This document shows positions 25,466-33,973 of a stretch of DNA of 56,357 bases, in pieces. The position numbers were made by a program, and so were the translations under genes. This DNA comes from Amycolatopsis circi (GTDB lineage Bacteria > Actinomycetota > Actinomycetes > Mycobacteriales > Pseudonocardiaceae), in contig NZ_PQIA01000050.1 in NCBI RefSeq assembly GCF_003385235.1, positions 1 to 56,357 on the forward strand, written 5' to 3'. Position 1 is the stretch's first letter; every line of letters starts with the position of its first letter. The notes below the pieces were generated by a model that ran no database searches, had not been told where the DNA came from, and saw nothing but the letters and a program-made list of their open reading frames with translations.

Positions 25466-26650
25466 TCAGATCATGGAGAGCATCGGGCCGGGCGGCGGTT
25501 CGACGTCGAGATCGGTCAGTGCGGACGCGTGGAACACCGAGCCGGGCACGTGAATCGCGTGCGCCAGGCCCATGTGGCCGTCGCGCCAGAACCGCTGGAT
25601 CGGGTTGTCCATCCGCAGGCCGTTGCCGCCGCTGCGGGCGACCACCTCGTCCATCGCGCGCACCGCCCGCCACGCCGCCGCGACCTGGGTGCGACGCGAC
25701 GCGGCCCGATCAGCGAGCGTGACCGGCGAGCCGGCGGCTGCCTTGTCGTAGAACCGGGAAACGTTGTCCAGCAGGGCAATTCGCGACGCTTTGATCTCTT
25801 CGGCGGCGGCGCTGATCGCGAACAGCACGTACGGGTCGTCCTTCACCCGAGTACCGGTGATTTGCACGCGCGTGCGTTGATATGCCAGATGCGCGGCCAG
25901 CGCGCCCTCGGCGATGCCGATCACCGCGGAGGTGATGCCGAGCGGGAAAATCGTGGTGAACGGGACACCGTACGTCGGGTTCGTGCGGCCGGATTCGCGA
26001 AGCGCACTGCCGTCGGTCATCCGGCTGAACGGGACCGCGCGGTACTCCGGAATGAACGCGTCCTTGACGACGATGTCCTTGCTGCCGGTGCCGCGCAGAC
26101 CGACGACGTCCCAGGTGTCCTCGACGATTTCGTAGTCCGCGCGAGGCAGGATCACGTGGTAATTCCGGGGCGGCTGCACGACATTGCCGTCTGCGTCGCC
26201 GAGGAAGCCGCCGAGGAAAATCCAGTCGCAGTGGTCGGTCCCGGACGAGAACTGCCACCGTCCATTGAAGACATACCCACCATCGACCGGCTTCAGCACG
26301 CCCATCGGCGCGTACGGCGAGGCAATCCAGGTGTCGTCGTCAGCACCCCAGATTTCTTCTTGCACTCGACGGTCGCAGAGGGCCATTTCCCACGGATGCA
26401 CGCCGACGATCCCCGCGACCCAGCCCGTCGAACCGTCGAGCGACGCCAGCCGCATCACCGTTTCGGCGAATTCGCGCGGATGGGCTTCCGTGCCGCCGTA
26501 ATCGGCGGGCTGGAGCATTTTGATCGCGCCGGTTTCCCGGAGCACCTTGGCCGCTTCGTCGGCGAGCCGGCCGAGCCGCTCGTTCTCCGGTCCGAGCGCG
26601 GCGATCTCGTCCGCGCGCTGGTCGATCGCGGCAAGAGCGGGATGGGTCAT
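25466..26650 (-). CDS. hsaA: HsaA, 3-HSA hydroxylase oxygenase component
   Basis: A 394-residue flavin-dependent monooxygenase of the acyl-CoA-dehydrogenase fold, the same length as mycobacterial HsaA. It hydroxylates 3-HSA to the catechol that HsaC cleaves and needs reduced flavin from HsaB. Conserved stretches include LQPADYGGTEAHP, LASLDGSTGWV, SSYAP-like SPYAPMG, SSGTDHCDWIFLGG, VVGLRGTGSKDIVV and PIQRFWRDGHMG. Start ATG at 26650 after GGAAAGGGAAG-like sequence. The reductase is not adjacent as in Rhodococcus; a likely hsaB is at 40053. Confidence 0.92.
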   Translation of the reverse strand: MTHPALAAIDQRADEIAALGPENERLGRLADEAAKVLRETGAIKMLQPADYGGTEAHPREFAETVMRLASLDGSTGWVAGIVGVHPWEMALCDRRVQEEIWGADDDTWIASPYAPMGVLKPVDGGYVFNGRWQFSSGTDHCDWIFLGGFLGDADGNVVQPPRNYHVILPRADYEIVEDTWDVVGLRGTGSKDIVVKDAFIPEYRAVPFSRMTDGSALRESGRTNPTYGVPFTTIFPLGITSAVIGIAEGALAAHLAYQRTRVQITGTRVKDDPYVLFAISAAAEEIKASRIALLDNVSRFYDKAAAGSPVTLADRAASRRTQVAAAWRAVRAMDEVVARSGGNGLRMDNPIQRFWRDGHMGLAHAIHVPGSVFHASALTDLDVEPPPGPMLSMI

Positions 26651-26735
26651 GGCGCTTCCCTTTCTCCGGTCCGATTGCGATGCGGTCCCGGCTCCCCCGA
26701 GCCTCCCAGCGGAGCACACGAGCGCGCGGACGTGC

Positions 26736-26750
26736 TCCCGGTCAACGGGA
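26736..26750. promoter_or_regulatory. Steroid-cluster palindrome, copy 4 (hsaA-hsaC)
   Basis: TCCCGGTCAACGGGA, one base away from a perfect palindrome, 85 bp upstream of hsaA. It abuts the stop codon of the upstream acyl-CoA synthetase, so hsaA-hsaC have their own promoter. Confidence 0.75.
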
Positions 26751-28373
26751 TCAGGGCCGCGGCACCCGGTTCCGCACCACCTTGCCGGTCACGTTGCGCG
26801 GCAACGGTTCCGTGCCGATCCGCCACCTCGACGGGACCTTGAAATACGCCAGCCGCTCCGCCGCGAACGCCCGCAACTCCTCCTCGCCGACCGACGCCGA
26901 CACAACCACCACCGCAGCCACTTCCTGGCCCAGGTCGACATGCGGCACGCCCAGCACAATGCATTCCCGCACCGCCGGGTGCTCCGCCAGCACGTTCTCG
27001 ACCTCGGCCGGATAAACGTTCTCCCCGCCGTGCAGGATCAAATCCGAACGTCGTGCGGAGAGGCGAAGCTGGCCGCAGGAAAGGATCCCGATATCCCCGG
27101 TGTGCAGCCATCGATCGTCGTCGATAGCTGCCGCGGTGGCTTCGGGATCTTCCCAATACTCGAGCATCGTGAACGGACTGCGCACGCAGATCTCCCCCGC
27201 GCTTCCCTCGGGCATTACCTCGCCGAACGCGTCCCGAATCTCCAGCTCCACCGTCGCGATCGGGTGCCCGACAGTACCCGGAGAAGCAGTCAGATCAGCC
27301 GCCGCAGCAACGGAAATCGCCGTAGAAGATTCAGTCAGACCGTAGCTGTCGACTAATCCTTGTTCCGCCGCCGGAAACTCCGCGCGCAACCGTTGTTGGA
27401 AAGCGGGCGAAGAGGGCGCAGCGCCGAGAGTAAAAGCAGTCAGCGAGGAAAGGTCGTACCGGGCAAGGTTGCCGTGTTCCAGCAGGCGGTGTGCCATGGT
27501 CGGCACGACGCCCCAGTTCGTCACCCGTTCGGCCTCGACCAGCCGCAACACTCGCTCCGCGTCGAAACCGCCCTGGTGCAACACCACCGCGCTGCCGTCG
27601 GCCAATCGCGGCACGACCAGATTGTGCAGTCCGGCGATGTGGAACAGCGGCACCCCGAGCAGATACCGGCGCGCGGACGGATCCGTCGGGTCGCCGAGCA
27701 CACGCGCGACTTCGCTGTTCAGACGGTGGAATTCGATCACCGACGTCAGGTTCCGATGCGTGTGCACCGCGCCTTTCGGACGTCCGGTGGTGCCGCTGGT
27801 GTAGAGGATGACCGCCGGATCGTCCTCGGCTACCGCACAGGAAGGCAGTGGCGCATCCGGCCGAGAGCAAGCCAGCCGCGGTATGTCCTCCTCGACGGTC
27901 AGCACCGGCGCCCCGTCCAGCAACGCGGCCCGCTTCGCATCAGCGACCACCAGCGACGGTCGCGTATGACCGAGCGCGTACTCCAGCTCCGGCCGCGACC
28001 ACCACGCGTTGTAGCCGACCACGATCGCGCCCAGCGACACCGTCGCCCAGAACGCGACCACCCACTCCGGACTGTTCGCCGCCGCGATCGCGACCCGGTC
28101 GCCCTTGCCGATCCCGTGCTCCTCGCGAAGCGCACAGGCCACCGACGCGACCCGTCGGACATGCTCGGCAAAGGTGATCCGACGGTCGGCAGTCACCAGA
28201 TACTCGCGTTCGCCGTGCCGTGCCGAGGCGGCCAGCACCTCCCCCAGCGACCGCGCGCGATGGGCGAACACCGTCATCGGTACGCCCAGAACCTCTTCAG
28301 TGCGCAGTTCGCACGGCCCGCCGGGCGCGGTCAGCGCGGCCACCGCCTGCCGAGGATCGGCGGAGAGGCTCAT
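26751..28373 (-). CDS. Acyl-CoA synthetase (AMP-forming)
   Basis: A 540-residue ANL-superfamily ligase. It shows YTSGTTGRPKGAVHTH, the DSYGLTESSTA A5 motif, HTGDIGILSCGQLRLSAR and a C-terminal NVTGKVVRNRV with the catalytic Lys. Two in-frame starts exist; the ATG at 28373 is preferred. It would activate a steroid side-chain or ring-derived carboxylate, for example a C5 or C3 side chain, but the acid cannot be named from sequence. It is its own unit, with a palindrome copy 70 bp upstream. Confidence 0.85.
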   Translation of the reverse strand: MSLSADPRQAVAALTAPGGPCELRTEEVLGVPMTVFAHRARSLGEVLAASARHGEREYLVTADRRITFAEHVRRVASVACALREEHGIGKGDRVAIAAANSPEWVVAFWATVSLGAIVVGYNAWWSRPELEYALGHTRPSLVVADAKRAALLDGAPVLTVEEDIPRLACSRPDAPLPSCAVAEDDPAVILYTSGTTGRPKGAVHTHRNLTSVIEFHRLNSEVARVLGDPTDPSARRYLLGVPLFHIAGLHNLVVPRLADGSAVVLHQGGFDAERVLRLVEAERVTNWGVVPTMAHRLLEHGNLARYDLSSLTAFTLGAAPSSPAFQQRLRAEFPAAEQGLVDSYGLTESSTAISVAAAADLTASPGTVGHPIATVELEIRDAFGEVMPEGSAGEICVRSPFTMLEYWEDPEATAAAIDDDRWLHTGDIGILSCGQLRLSARRSDLILHGGENVYPAEVENVLAEHPAVRECIVLGVPHVDLGQEVAAVVVVSASVGEEELRAFAAERLAYFKVPSRWRIGTEPLPRNVTGKVVRNRVPRP

Positions 28374-28442
28374 CAAGGTCTCCCTCCTCGCGCACCGGTG
28401 CGGCGTGATTGTGCCTGCTCACCGCCGTAAGCGCCGGGCCGA

Positions 28443-28457
28443 TTCCAGTGACCGGGA
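28443..28457. promoter_or_regulatory. Steroid-cluster palindrome, copy 5 (acyl-CoA synthetase)
   Basis: TTCCAGTGACCGGGA, 12 of 14 half-site bases, 69 bp upstream of the acyl-CoA synthetase start, in the short gap before the SnoaL-like gene. Confidence 0.6.
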
Positions 28458-28462
28458 CCGGC

Positions 28463-28948
28463 TCAGAGGAACGCTGGTTCGCCGTACGCGCCCTGCCGCA
28501 GCAGCCCGGGCGACTCGGCCCGGCCGTCGAGAACCCGGTTGGTGCGCTTGGTGACCTTCCAACCCTCCTCGGTGCGGGCGAGCGCCCAATGGTTCGCCGT
28601 AGCGCGCCGGACTACAAAGCGGTCGTCCTGATATACCACCATCAGCGAGTGACATACCGCGATCGCCGTGTCGCCGTCGACGGTCACGTGCGGCGGGCCG
28701 ACGAAATGCGCGCAGCCGCCGGAAATCCAGCCTTGATGGGCGCTCGACCGCACCATCCGGGCGAGTTGCGCACGGCCTTCGAGGTAGATCTCGTCGACGT
28801 CGTACACCCCGTCGTCGGTCCACAGCGCGGCGACGTCCTCGGCCGCGCCGGCGTCGACCAGGGGACCGTACGCGGCGATCAGCCTGCTGATCTCGCGTTC
28901 GTCCTCCAGCCGTGCGAGCCGCGCCTCCAACTGGGCGATCCGGTCCAC
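28463..28948 (-). CDS. SnoaL-like (NTF2-fold) protein
   Basis: A 161-residue NTF2-fold protein of the SnoaL-like group. The N-terminal IAQLEARLARLEDEREISRL helix followed by YGPLVDAGAAEDVAALWTDDGVYDVD is typical. The fold is shared by delta5-3-ketosteroid isomerase and by hydroxylating or scaffold proteins, and catalysis cannot be deduced. The start is a GTG at 28948, one base after the stop of the LLM oxidoreductase, so the two are coupled. A steroid isomerase or hydratase role is an inference. Confidence 0.75.
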   Translation of the reverse strand: MDRIAQLEARLARLEDEREISRLIAAYGPLVDAGAAEDVAALWTDDGVYDVDEIYLEGRAQLARMVRSSAHQGWISGGCAHFVGPPHVTVDGDTAIAVCHSLMVVYQDDRFVVRRATANHWALARTEEGWKVTKRTNRVLDGRAESPGLLRQGAYGEPAFL

Positions 28949-28949
28949 T

Positions 28950-29798
28950 TCAGACCTCGCTTCCTAGCTCGGCGAGCGCTTCGAGCTGCTCGCAATAGTG
29001 GTCAGCGGACTTCGCGGCGATCCGCGCGCTGACCGTCGTCGCACCGGCCTCGACTACTCGCGCCAGCCGGTCCCGGCAGGAGGCCGATCCCGGGTCCAGC
29101 GGCCGTCCGGGCGACAGCACGACCTGGAAGCCGTCCGGCAGCTGAACCGCGTCGAGCATCCCCCGCAGTTCCTCCAGCGACAGCCCGAACGGGACCCAGC
29201 CGTCGGCCAGTTCCACCGCACGCCGGAGCGAGCGCTTGGTTCGGCCGCCGATCCACAACGGGACTTTCGCCTGCACGGCATGCGGTTCGACGATCATCCC
29301 GGCGAAGTCGTAGTGCGGCCCGTGGTACTCCGGCAGCCGCTGAGACAACGCGGCTCGCAGCGCCCGCAGCGCGTCGTCCGCCCGCTCGCCGCGTTGCTCG
29401 AAGGGCGCGCCCAGCAGGTCGAACTCCTCCCGCAGCGACCCGACGCCCAGGCCGAGCACCAGCCGTCCGCCGCTGACGGTGTCGAGCGTTCCGTAGCGCT
29501 TCGCGATCTCCAGCGGGTGGTGATATCCCAACACGAGCACCTGCGTGACCAACCGGATCCGGTTGGTACGAGCAGCCAGGAAGCCGAAGGTCGCGAGCGG
29601 ATCCCAGTACGTCGAGCCGCGCTGCTCCGCGACCGGGACCGGCACCGCGACGTGCTCGCTGCAGGTCAGGTGATGGAACCCGAGCCGGTCCGCGGTCGCG
29701 GCGATCCGGGCCAGGTCTTCGATGCCCGCGGTGTCCTCCCAGGCGTTCGGGTCCCCCGGCAGCCGGGTCACCACGGGGCTCACGAGGCCGATGTCCAT
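28950..29798 (-). CDS. LLM-class, probably F420-dependent oxidoreductase
   Basis: A 282-residue luciferase-like TIM-barrel protein. It begins MDIGLVSPVV with GFHHLTCSEHVAVP, LVTQVLVLGYHHPLEIAKRY, SGGRLVLGLGVGSLREEFDL and PLWIGGRTKRSLRRAVELAD, all hallmarks of F420-dependent LLM enzymes of actinobacteria. The substrate is unknown. It is the first gene of a two-gene unit with the SnoaL-like protein and is divergent from the IclR regulator. The palindrome at 29841-29855 lies 42 bp upstream. The short C-terminal extension is unremarkable. Confidence 0.8.
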   Translation of the reverse strand: MDIGLVSPVVTRLPGDPNAWEDTAGIEDLARIAATADRLGFHHLTCSEHVAVPVPVAEQRGSTYWDPLATFGFLAARTNRIRLVTQVLVLGYHHPLEIAKRYGTLDTVSGGRLVLGLGVGSLREEFDLLGAPFEQRGERADDALRALRAALSQRLPEYHGPHYDFAGMIVEPHAVQAKVPLWIGGRTKRSLRRAVELADGWVPFGLSLEELRGMLDAVQLPDGFQVVLSPGRPLDPGSASCRDRLARVVEAGATTVSARIAAKSADHYCEQLEALAELGSEV

Positions 29799-29840
29799 GC
29801 CGCCATGCCTACCGGCCGCCGGGCCGGCGCGAGCGGCTTC

Positions 29841-29855
29841 TCCCGCTGATCGGGA
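29841..29855. promoter_or_regulatory. Steroid-cluster palindrome, copy 6 (LLM oxidoreductase)
   Basis: TCCCGCTGATCGGGA, one mismatch between arms, 42 bp upstream of the LLM oxidoreductase and 102 bp upstream of the divergent IclR gene. Confidence 0.75.
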
Positions 29856-29921
29856 GCCGTGCCGCAGTCGTGACCCGCCGCGTGTTGACGCCCCGGGAGG
29901 CCGCCGTGTTACCTTCAAAAC

Positions 29922-29936
29922 TAGAAATGATTTCAA
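29922..29936. promoter_or_regulatory. Probable IclR operator, autoregulatory
   Basis: TAGAAATGATTTCAA contains the perfect GAAATnATTTC palindrome of the classical IclR-family consensus TGGAAATnATTTCCA. It ends 21 bp before the iclR-like start, in an AT-rich patch (29911-29940) that stands out from its high-GC surroundings. Confidence 0.7.
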
Positions 29937-29957
29937 TTCGTCCGCGAGGAGCACAGC

Positions 29958-30782
29958 ATGACGGTTGTCGCGATCGAAACGGACTCCCTCGGCACGGATG
30001 TCTCGCAGGACCGCGCCCTGCCGCCCTCGATGGTCGAGCGGATGACGCTGATCCTGGACGCCTTCGACGCGCCGAGCACCCGGCTCACCCTCGAACAGGT
30101 CGCGCGCACGACCCATCTCCCCCGTTCGACCGCGCACCGCATCCTCGACCAGCTCGTGCGGCTGCAGTGGCTGTCGCATTCGTCGTTCGGCTACGCGCTG
30201 GGCGCCCGGGCGTTGAACCTCGGCGGCACCGGCGGCAACCACCTCGAACTGCGCGAGGCGACCGCTGCCGTGCTGCACGAACTGCAGTTGCGCACCGGGA
30301 TGGTCGCGCACCTGGCGATCCTCGACGGCGCTGACGTCCGGTATCTCGACAAGGTCGGCGGCCGGTTCGCCGCGGTCGTCCCCTCGCGTGTCGGCGGTCG
30401 CGCGCCCGCGCAGTGCACCGCGCTCGGCAAGGCGATGCTCGCGTGGCTGCCCGCCGAGCAGGTCGAGGACCGGGTCATGCCGACGCTCGGCCGCCAGACC
30501 AGCCGGACGATCTGCGACATGGTGACGCTGCACCGCGAACTCGGCCGGATCCGCGACCGCAACGGCCTCGCCTTCGAACGCGGCGAGTGTTTCTCTGATA
30601 TCTCCTGTGTCGCCGCTGCCATCCGAGGCCCGGAAGGACCCGAGGCGGCAATCTCTCTGGTCGGTGACGCGCAGACCGCGCTGGAGCGGGTCGCGCCGCT
30701 GGTCGTGGTCGCCGCGCGGCAGGTCACTCAGGAGCTGTACCCGATGGTTCGGTTGCGCACCGCCGAGCCCGCCTGGAACTGA
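29958..30782 (+). CDS. IclR-family transcriptional regulator
   Basis: A 274-residue IclR-family protein. The N-terminal winged HTH (LTLEQVARTTHLPRSTAHRI then LDQLVRLQWLSHSSFGYALG) is followed by the effector domain with GGRAPAQCTALGKAMLAWLP and FERGECFSDISCVAAAIRGP, the typical conserved patches. It is centrally placed among the palindrome-controlled units, next to kshA, and its operator (29922-29936) has the same 7-1-7 spacing as the shared palindrome but a different sequence. It may control kshA or the LLM unit, or only itself. Confidence 0.88.
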   Translation: MTVVAIETDSLGTDVSQDRALPPSMVERMTLILDAFDAPSTRLTLEQVARTTHLPRSTAHRILDQLVRLQWLSHSSFGYALGARALNLGGTGGNHLELREATAAVLHELQLRTGMVAHLAILDGADVRYLDKVGGRFAAVVPSRVGGRAPAQCTALGKAMLAWLPAEQVEDRVMPTLGRQTSRTICDMVTLHRELGRIRDRNGLAFERGECFSDISCVAAAIRGPEGPEAAISLVGDAQTALERVAPLVVVAARQVTQELYPMVRLRTAEPAWN

Positions 30783-30797
30783 CTGTCCACAGAGGAC

Positions 30798-30812
30798 AAC
30801 CAGTCACCGGGA
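30798..30812. promoter_or_regulatory. Steroid-cluster palindrome, copy 7 (kshA)
   Basis: AACCAGTCACCGGGA: the right arm is perfect and the left arm is degenerate (11 of 14), 75 bp upstream of the kshA ATG. Confidence 0.55.
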
Positions 30813-30887
30813 CCGCACCGGCGCCGCAACGGCCCGCCGTTCTACGTTCATCCTCGCAAAAGCGGGGCACTGGAAGGAGATCCGACG

Positions 30888-32036
30888 ATGACCACAGTGG
30901 AGCCGGCACCGGACGAGGTCCGCGTGATCGAGGCCGGCGCGGCGCCCACGCGGTTCGCCCGCGGCTGGCACTGTCTCGGGCTGGCCGAGAGCTTCGCCGA
31001 CGGCAAGCCGCATCCGATCACCGCGTTCGGGCAGAAACTCGTGGTGTTCGCCGGCGAGGACGGCAAGCTCAACGTGCTCGACGCGTACTGCCGGCACATG
31101 GGCGGCGATCTGTCGCAGGGCACGGTCAAGGGCAACGAGGTCGCCTGCCCGTTCCACGACTGGCGCTGGGGCGGCGACGGCAGGTGCAAGCAGATCCCTT
31201 ACAGCCGCCGGGTTCCGCTGCGGGCGCGCACCGCGGCGTGGACGACGATGGTGCAGGACAAGATGCTGTTCGTCTGGAACGACCCGGAGGGCAATCCGCC
31301 GCCGCCCGAGGTCGTCATCCCGCGCATCGAGGGCGCCACGCGCGCCGACTGGACCGACTGGACCTGGTACGAAACGCACGTCGACACGAATTGCCGCGAG
31401 GTCGTCGACAACGTCGTGGACATGGCGCACTTTTTCTACGTCCACTTCGCTTTCCCCACGTACTTCAAGAACATCTTCGAGGGGCACGTCGCCACTCAGT
31501 TGCAGCGCGGGTCTTCGCGAGAAGACGTGCGTCCGCCCGCGAAGGACGGGCAGCCGAAGGCTCTCGGCAACACCTCCGTCGCCGCCTACTACGGGCCGTC
31601 TTTCATGATCGACGAGCTGACATATCACTACGAGGGCATGGACATCGACGCCGTCCTCATCAACTGCCACTACCCCGTCACCGCGAACTCGTTCAAGCTG
31701 CAGTACGGGATCATCGTCAAGCGCACGGACAAGCTCTCCGGCGAGGAGGCCGAGGCGACCGCGCGCAAGATGGGCGACTTCATCCGGATCGGCTTCGAGC
31801 AGGACGTGCAGATCTGGAAGAACAAGACCCGGATCGAGAATCCACTGCTGTGCGAGGAGGACGGTCCGGTGTACCAGCTGCGGCGCTGGTACGAACAGTT
31901 CTATGTGGACGTCGCGGACGTCACGCCGGAGATGACCGAGCGGTTCGAGTTCGAATTGGACACCGCGAAGCCGAACGCCGCGTGGCGCAAGGAGGTCGAG
32001 GAGAACCTCAGCCGCCGGACCAGCGAGCACGTCTGA
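30888..32036 (+). CDS. kshA: KshA, 3-ketosteroid 9alpha-hydroxylase oxygenase
   Basis: A 382-residue Rieske non-haem oxygenase that hydroxylates C9 of 3-ketosteroids, which with KstD opens ring B. The Rieske [2Fe-2S] ligands are Cys68-x-His70 and Cys87-x2-His90. The mononuclear iron site has the 2-His motif His181 and His186 with Asp178 bridging, in NVVDMAHFFYVHFAFP. Start ATG at 30888 behind GGAAGGAG. It heads a three-gene run with a small Cys-rich protein and an SDR, whose starts overlap. Its reductase partner, KshB, is at 36415. Length and residues agree with known KshA. Confidence 0.93.
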   Translation: MTTVEPAPDEVRVIEAGAAPTRFARGWHCLGLAESFADGKPHPITAFGQKLVVFAGEDGKLNVLDAYCRHMGGDLSQGTVKGNEVACPFHDWRWGGDGRCKQIPYSRRVPLRARTAAWTTMVQDKMLFVWNDPEGNPPPPEVVIPRIEGATRADWTDWTWYETHVDTNCREVVDNVVDMAHFFYVHFAFPTYFKNIFEGHVATQLQRGSSREDVRPPAKDGQPKALGNTSVAAYYGPSFMIDELTYHYEGMDIDAVLINCHYPVTANSFKLQYGIIVKRTDKLSGEEAEATARKMGDFIRIGFEQDVQIWKNKTRIENPLLCEEDGPVYQLRRWYEQFYVDVADVTPEMTERFEFELDTAKPNAAWRKEVEENLSRRTSEHV

Positions 32037-32287
32037 TGGCGGTCCGTGCCGACAACCGGCTGCTGGACGAGCCGATGCGGCCGGTCCAATGCGGAACGTG
32101 CGAGGCGTGGCTGAAGGTGCGCAAGAGCAGCTGGTATCAGACGAGCATTCAGTGGGATACCAACGCTTCCGAACGGTGTCTCGAACGGTCGGCCTGTGCC
32201 GAGGATTTGTTCCGCGGCTGTCACGCGCTACAGGATTCGATTGACCGGGCGGTCGCGGACGGGGGAATTCCGGTGGCGGGAGAATGA
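32036..32287 (+). CDS. Small Cys-containing protein of unknown function, kshA-linked
   Basis: An 83-residue protein starting on the last base of the kshA stop (TGATG) and overlapping the next gene by 4 bp, so it is clearly translated. It has two Cys pairs or clusters, CGTCEAW and a C-x6-C-x7-C run (CLERSACAEDLFRGC), plus a basic VRKSSWYQTS segment. It could bind a metal or a cluster, or redox-couple with KshA. I do not recognise the family with certainty; small conserved proteins beside kshA are known in actinobacteria without an assigned role. Confidence 0.7.
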   Translation: MAVRADNRLLDEPMRPVQCGTCEAWLKVRKSSWYQTSIQWDTNASERCLERSACAEDLFRGCHALQDSIDRAVADGGIPVAGE

Positions 32288-33075
32288 GCATGGTCGAGAA
32301 GTACGGGCCGTGGGCCGTCATCGCGGGCGGCTCGGAAGGAGTCGGTGCGGCGTTCGCGCATCAGCTCGCCGAGGCCGGGATCAATCTGGTGCTGATCGCG
32401 CGCAAGCCTGAACCGTTGGCGGGGACTGCCGCCGCGGTACAAGCGCTGGGCGTGGAAGTTCGTACTGTGCAAGTGGATCTGCTCGATCCGGCGGCGCTCT
32501 CGGCGATCCGGGAAGTGACGGACGGGCTTGACGTCGGGTTGCTGATCTTCAACGCGGGCGCGAACAGTTACGGGCATGAGTTCGTGACCGGGGATCTGAC
32601 GCGGGTGCGCGGGGTGATTGACCTGAACATCACCGCGCAGCTCGCGTTGACATATCACTTCGGCGCGCTGATGGCAGCACGCGGGCGCGGTGGAATCGTT
32701 CTGGTGGGCTCGCTGGCCGGGTATCTGGGACAGGCGGAGATCAGCGTCTACTCCGCCGTGAAGGCGTTCAGCCGGGTGTTCGCCGAGGGGCTGTGGCTGG
32801 AGATGCGGGAGCGCGGCGTGGACGTGCTGGAGCTGGTCCTGGGCGTGACCCGGACACCGGCGATGGAGCGGGCCGGGCTGGCGTTCGATCTGCCTGGGCT
32901 GAACGTCGCCGAGCCGGAGGACGTCGCGCGGGAAGGACTGGCGCATCTGGCGGACGGGCCGGTGTGGGTGGCAGGCGGGAATTTCGCAACCGCGCAGAAG
33001 CGAAGCGGGTTCCCGCGAGCGGAACTGGCGCTGGCCGCGCACGAGGCGACGCGGAAGCTGCTCCCGTCGCGATAG
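32284..33075 (+). CDS. Short-chain dehydrogenase/reductase
   Basis: A 263-residue SDR with IAGGSEGVGAAFAHQLAEAG, LLIFNAGANS, Ser in VLVGSLAG and YSAVK as the catalytic Tyr-Lys. It shares the kshA transcript and overlaps the Cys-containing protein. It contains the same 12 bases, TGACATATCACT, as kshA, coding for T-Y-H with rare A/T-ending codons. The substrate is probably a steroid alcohol or ketone. It is followed by a long terminator hairpin. Confidence 0.8.
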   Translation: MSMVEKYGPWAVIAGGSEGVGAAFAHQLAEAGINLVLIARKPEPLAGTAAAVQALGVEVRTVQVDLLDPAALSAIREVTDGLDVGLLIFNAGANSYGHEFVTGDLTRVRGVIDLNITAQLALTYHFGALMAARGRGGIVLVGSLAGYLGQAEISVYSAVKAFSRVFAEGLWLEMRERGVDVLELVLGVTRTPAMERAGLAFDLPGLNVAEPEDVAREGLAHLADGPVWVAGGNFATAQKRSGFPRAELALAAHEATRKLLPSR

Positions 33076-33083
33076 TCAACGTT

Positions 33084-33134
33084 CCGTGAAGGGCTCCTTG
33101 AGGGAATCTGATTCCCTCAAGGAGCCCTTCACGG
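33084..33134. terminator. Bidirectional GTGAAGGG-family hairpin terminator
   Basis: A long near-perfect stem (CCGTGAAGGGCTCCTTGAGG and its complement) around GGAATCTGATTCC, between the convergent SDR and alpha/beta hydrolase. The hydrolase stop codon lies inside the right arm. The same family recurs at 56078-56260. Confidence 0.9.
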
Positions 33135-33953
33135 ACCGGCCAAGAACCCGCTCACCGCAGCGTGGAAGCCGGTCGGGTCCTCCACCCACGGCAGATGACC
33201 GGCTGGCAGCCGCACCCGCGACACCACCGGCAACGCCCGCTCCAGCGAGTCCACCGCCCAGCGCGGCCGGATGTCCGCGGTTCCGTCCACGATCAGAGTC
33301 GGCACCTTCAGCAATTCGCACTGGCCACGCAGGTCTGGCGAACGCTCGCCGTTCAAAACCGCGTTGCACTCGAAATTCACGCCGAACCACGGGTCAGCCA
33401 TGGCTTCGGCGTTCTCCAGCGCGTGCCTCCGGTCGGCGAAGTCGGCTGACCACTGCACGACGCAGTACTCCCGGTCCTCCTCCGCAGTGCGTTCCCGGGT
33501 CCGCAATGACTCCCAGCGCGTCCGGCGTTCGCCGAGCGCAGCGCGGAGGTTGCGCTGGTAGTCCGTGTGCCAAGTCGAGTCGTCGTCGATTCCGGTGCCG
33601 GAGACGTAAACCAGCTTCGTCACGCGCTCCGGATGCGCCAGCGTGTAGCGCAACGCCAGCTGCGCGCCCCACGAATGCCCCAGCAGCGCGACGCGGTCCC
33701 AGCCGAAATGGGCCAGGACCGCGTTGAGATCCGCCACTGTCCGGGAGATCGAGTACGGACCTTGCCGCTGCGACCGGCCGCATCCTCGCTGGTCCCAGCG
33801 GCAGACCGTCGCGGCTCCCGAGAGGGAAGCCGCGACGTCCGCCATCATGTCCCACAGCCCCGGGCCGCCGTGGCAGAAGACGACTGGCTCGCCATCGCCG
33901 GTCGTAGCCGCCCAAAGCCGGATACCGTCCTCAGTCCGCACCGCTTGCTCCAC
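33129..33953 (-). CDS. Alpha/beta hydrolase, proline iminopeptidase-like
   Basis: A 274-residue alpha/beta hydrolase resembling proline iminopeptidases. HGGPGLWDMM forms the oxyanion loop, GHSWGAQLAL holds the nucleophilic Ser, and GTADIRPRWAVD and AGHLPWVEDP supply the likely Asp and His. The start is taken as GTG at 33953, because no good ATG is near; it lies 20 bp from the stop of the MFS gene. The substrate could be an ester or amide rather than a peptide. Confidence 0.75.
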   Translation of the reverse strand: MEQAVRTEDGIRLWAATTGDGEPVVFCHGGPGLWDMMADVAASLSGAATVCRWDQRGCGRSQRQGPYSISRTVADLNAVLAHFGWDRVALLGHSWGAQLALRYTLAHPERVTKLVYVSGTGIDDDSTWHTDYQRNLRAALGERRTRWESLRTRERTAEEDREYCVVQWSADFADRRHALENAEAMADPWFGVNFECNAVLNGERSPDLRGQCELLKVPTLIVDGTADIRPRWAVDSLERALPVVSRVRLPAGHLPWVEDPTGFHAAVSGFLAGP

Positions 33954-33973
33954 GCGACGCAGTATGGCCGCTT

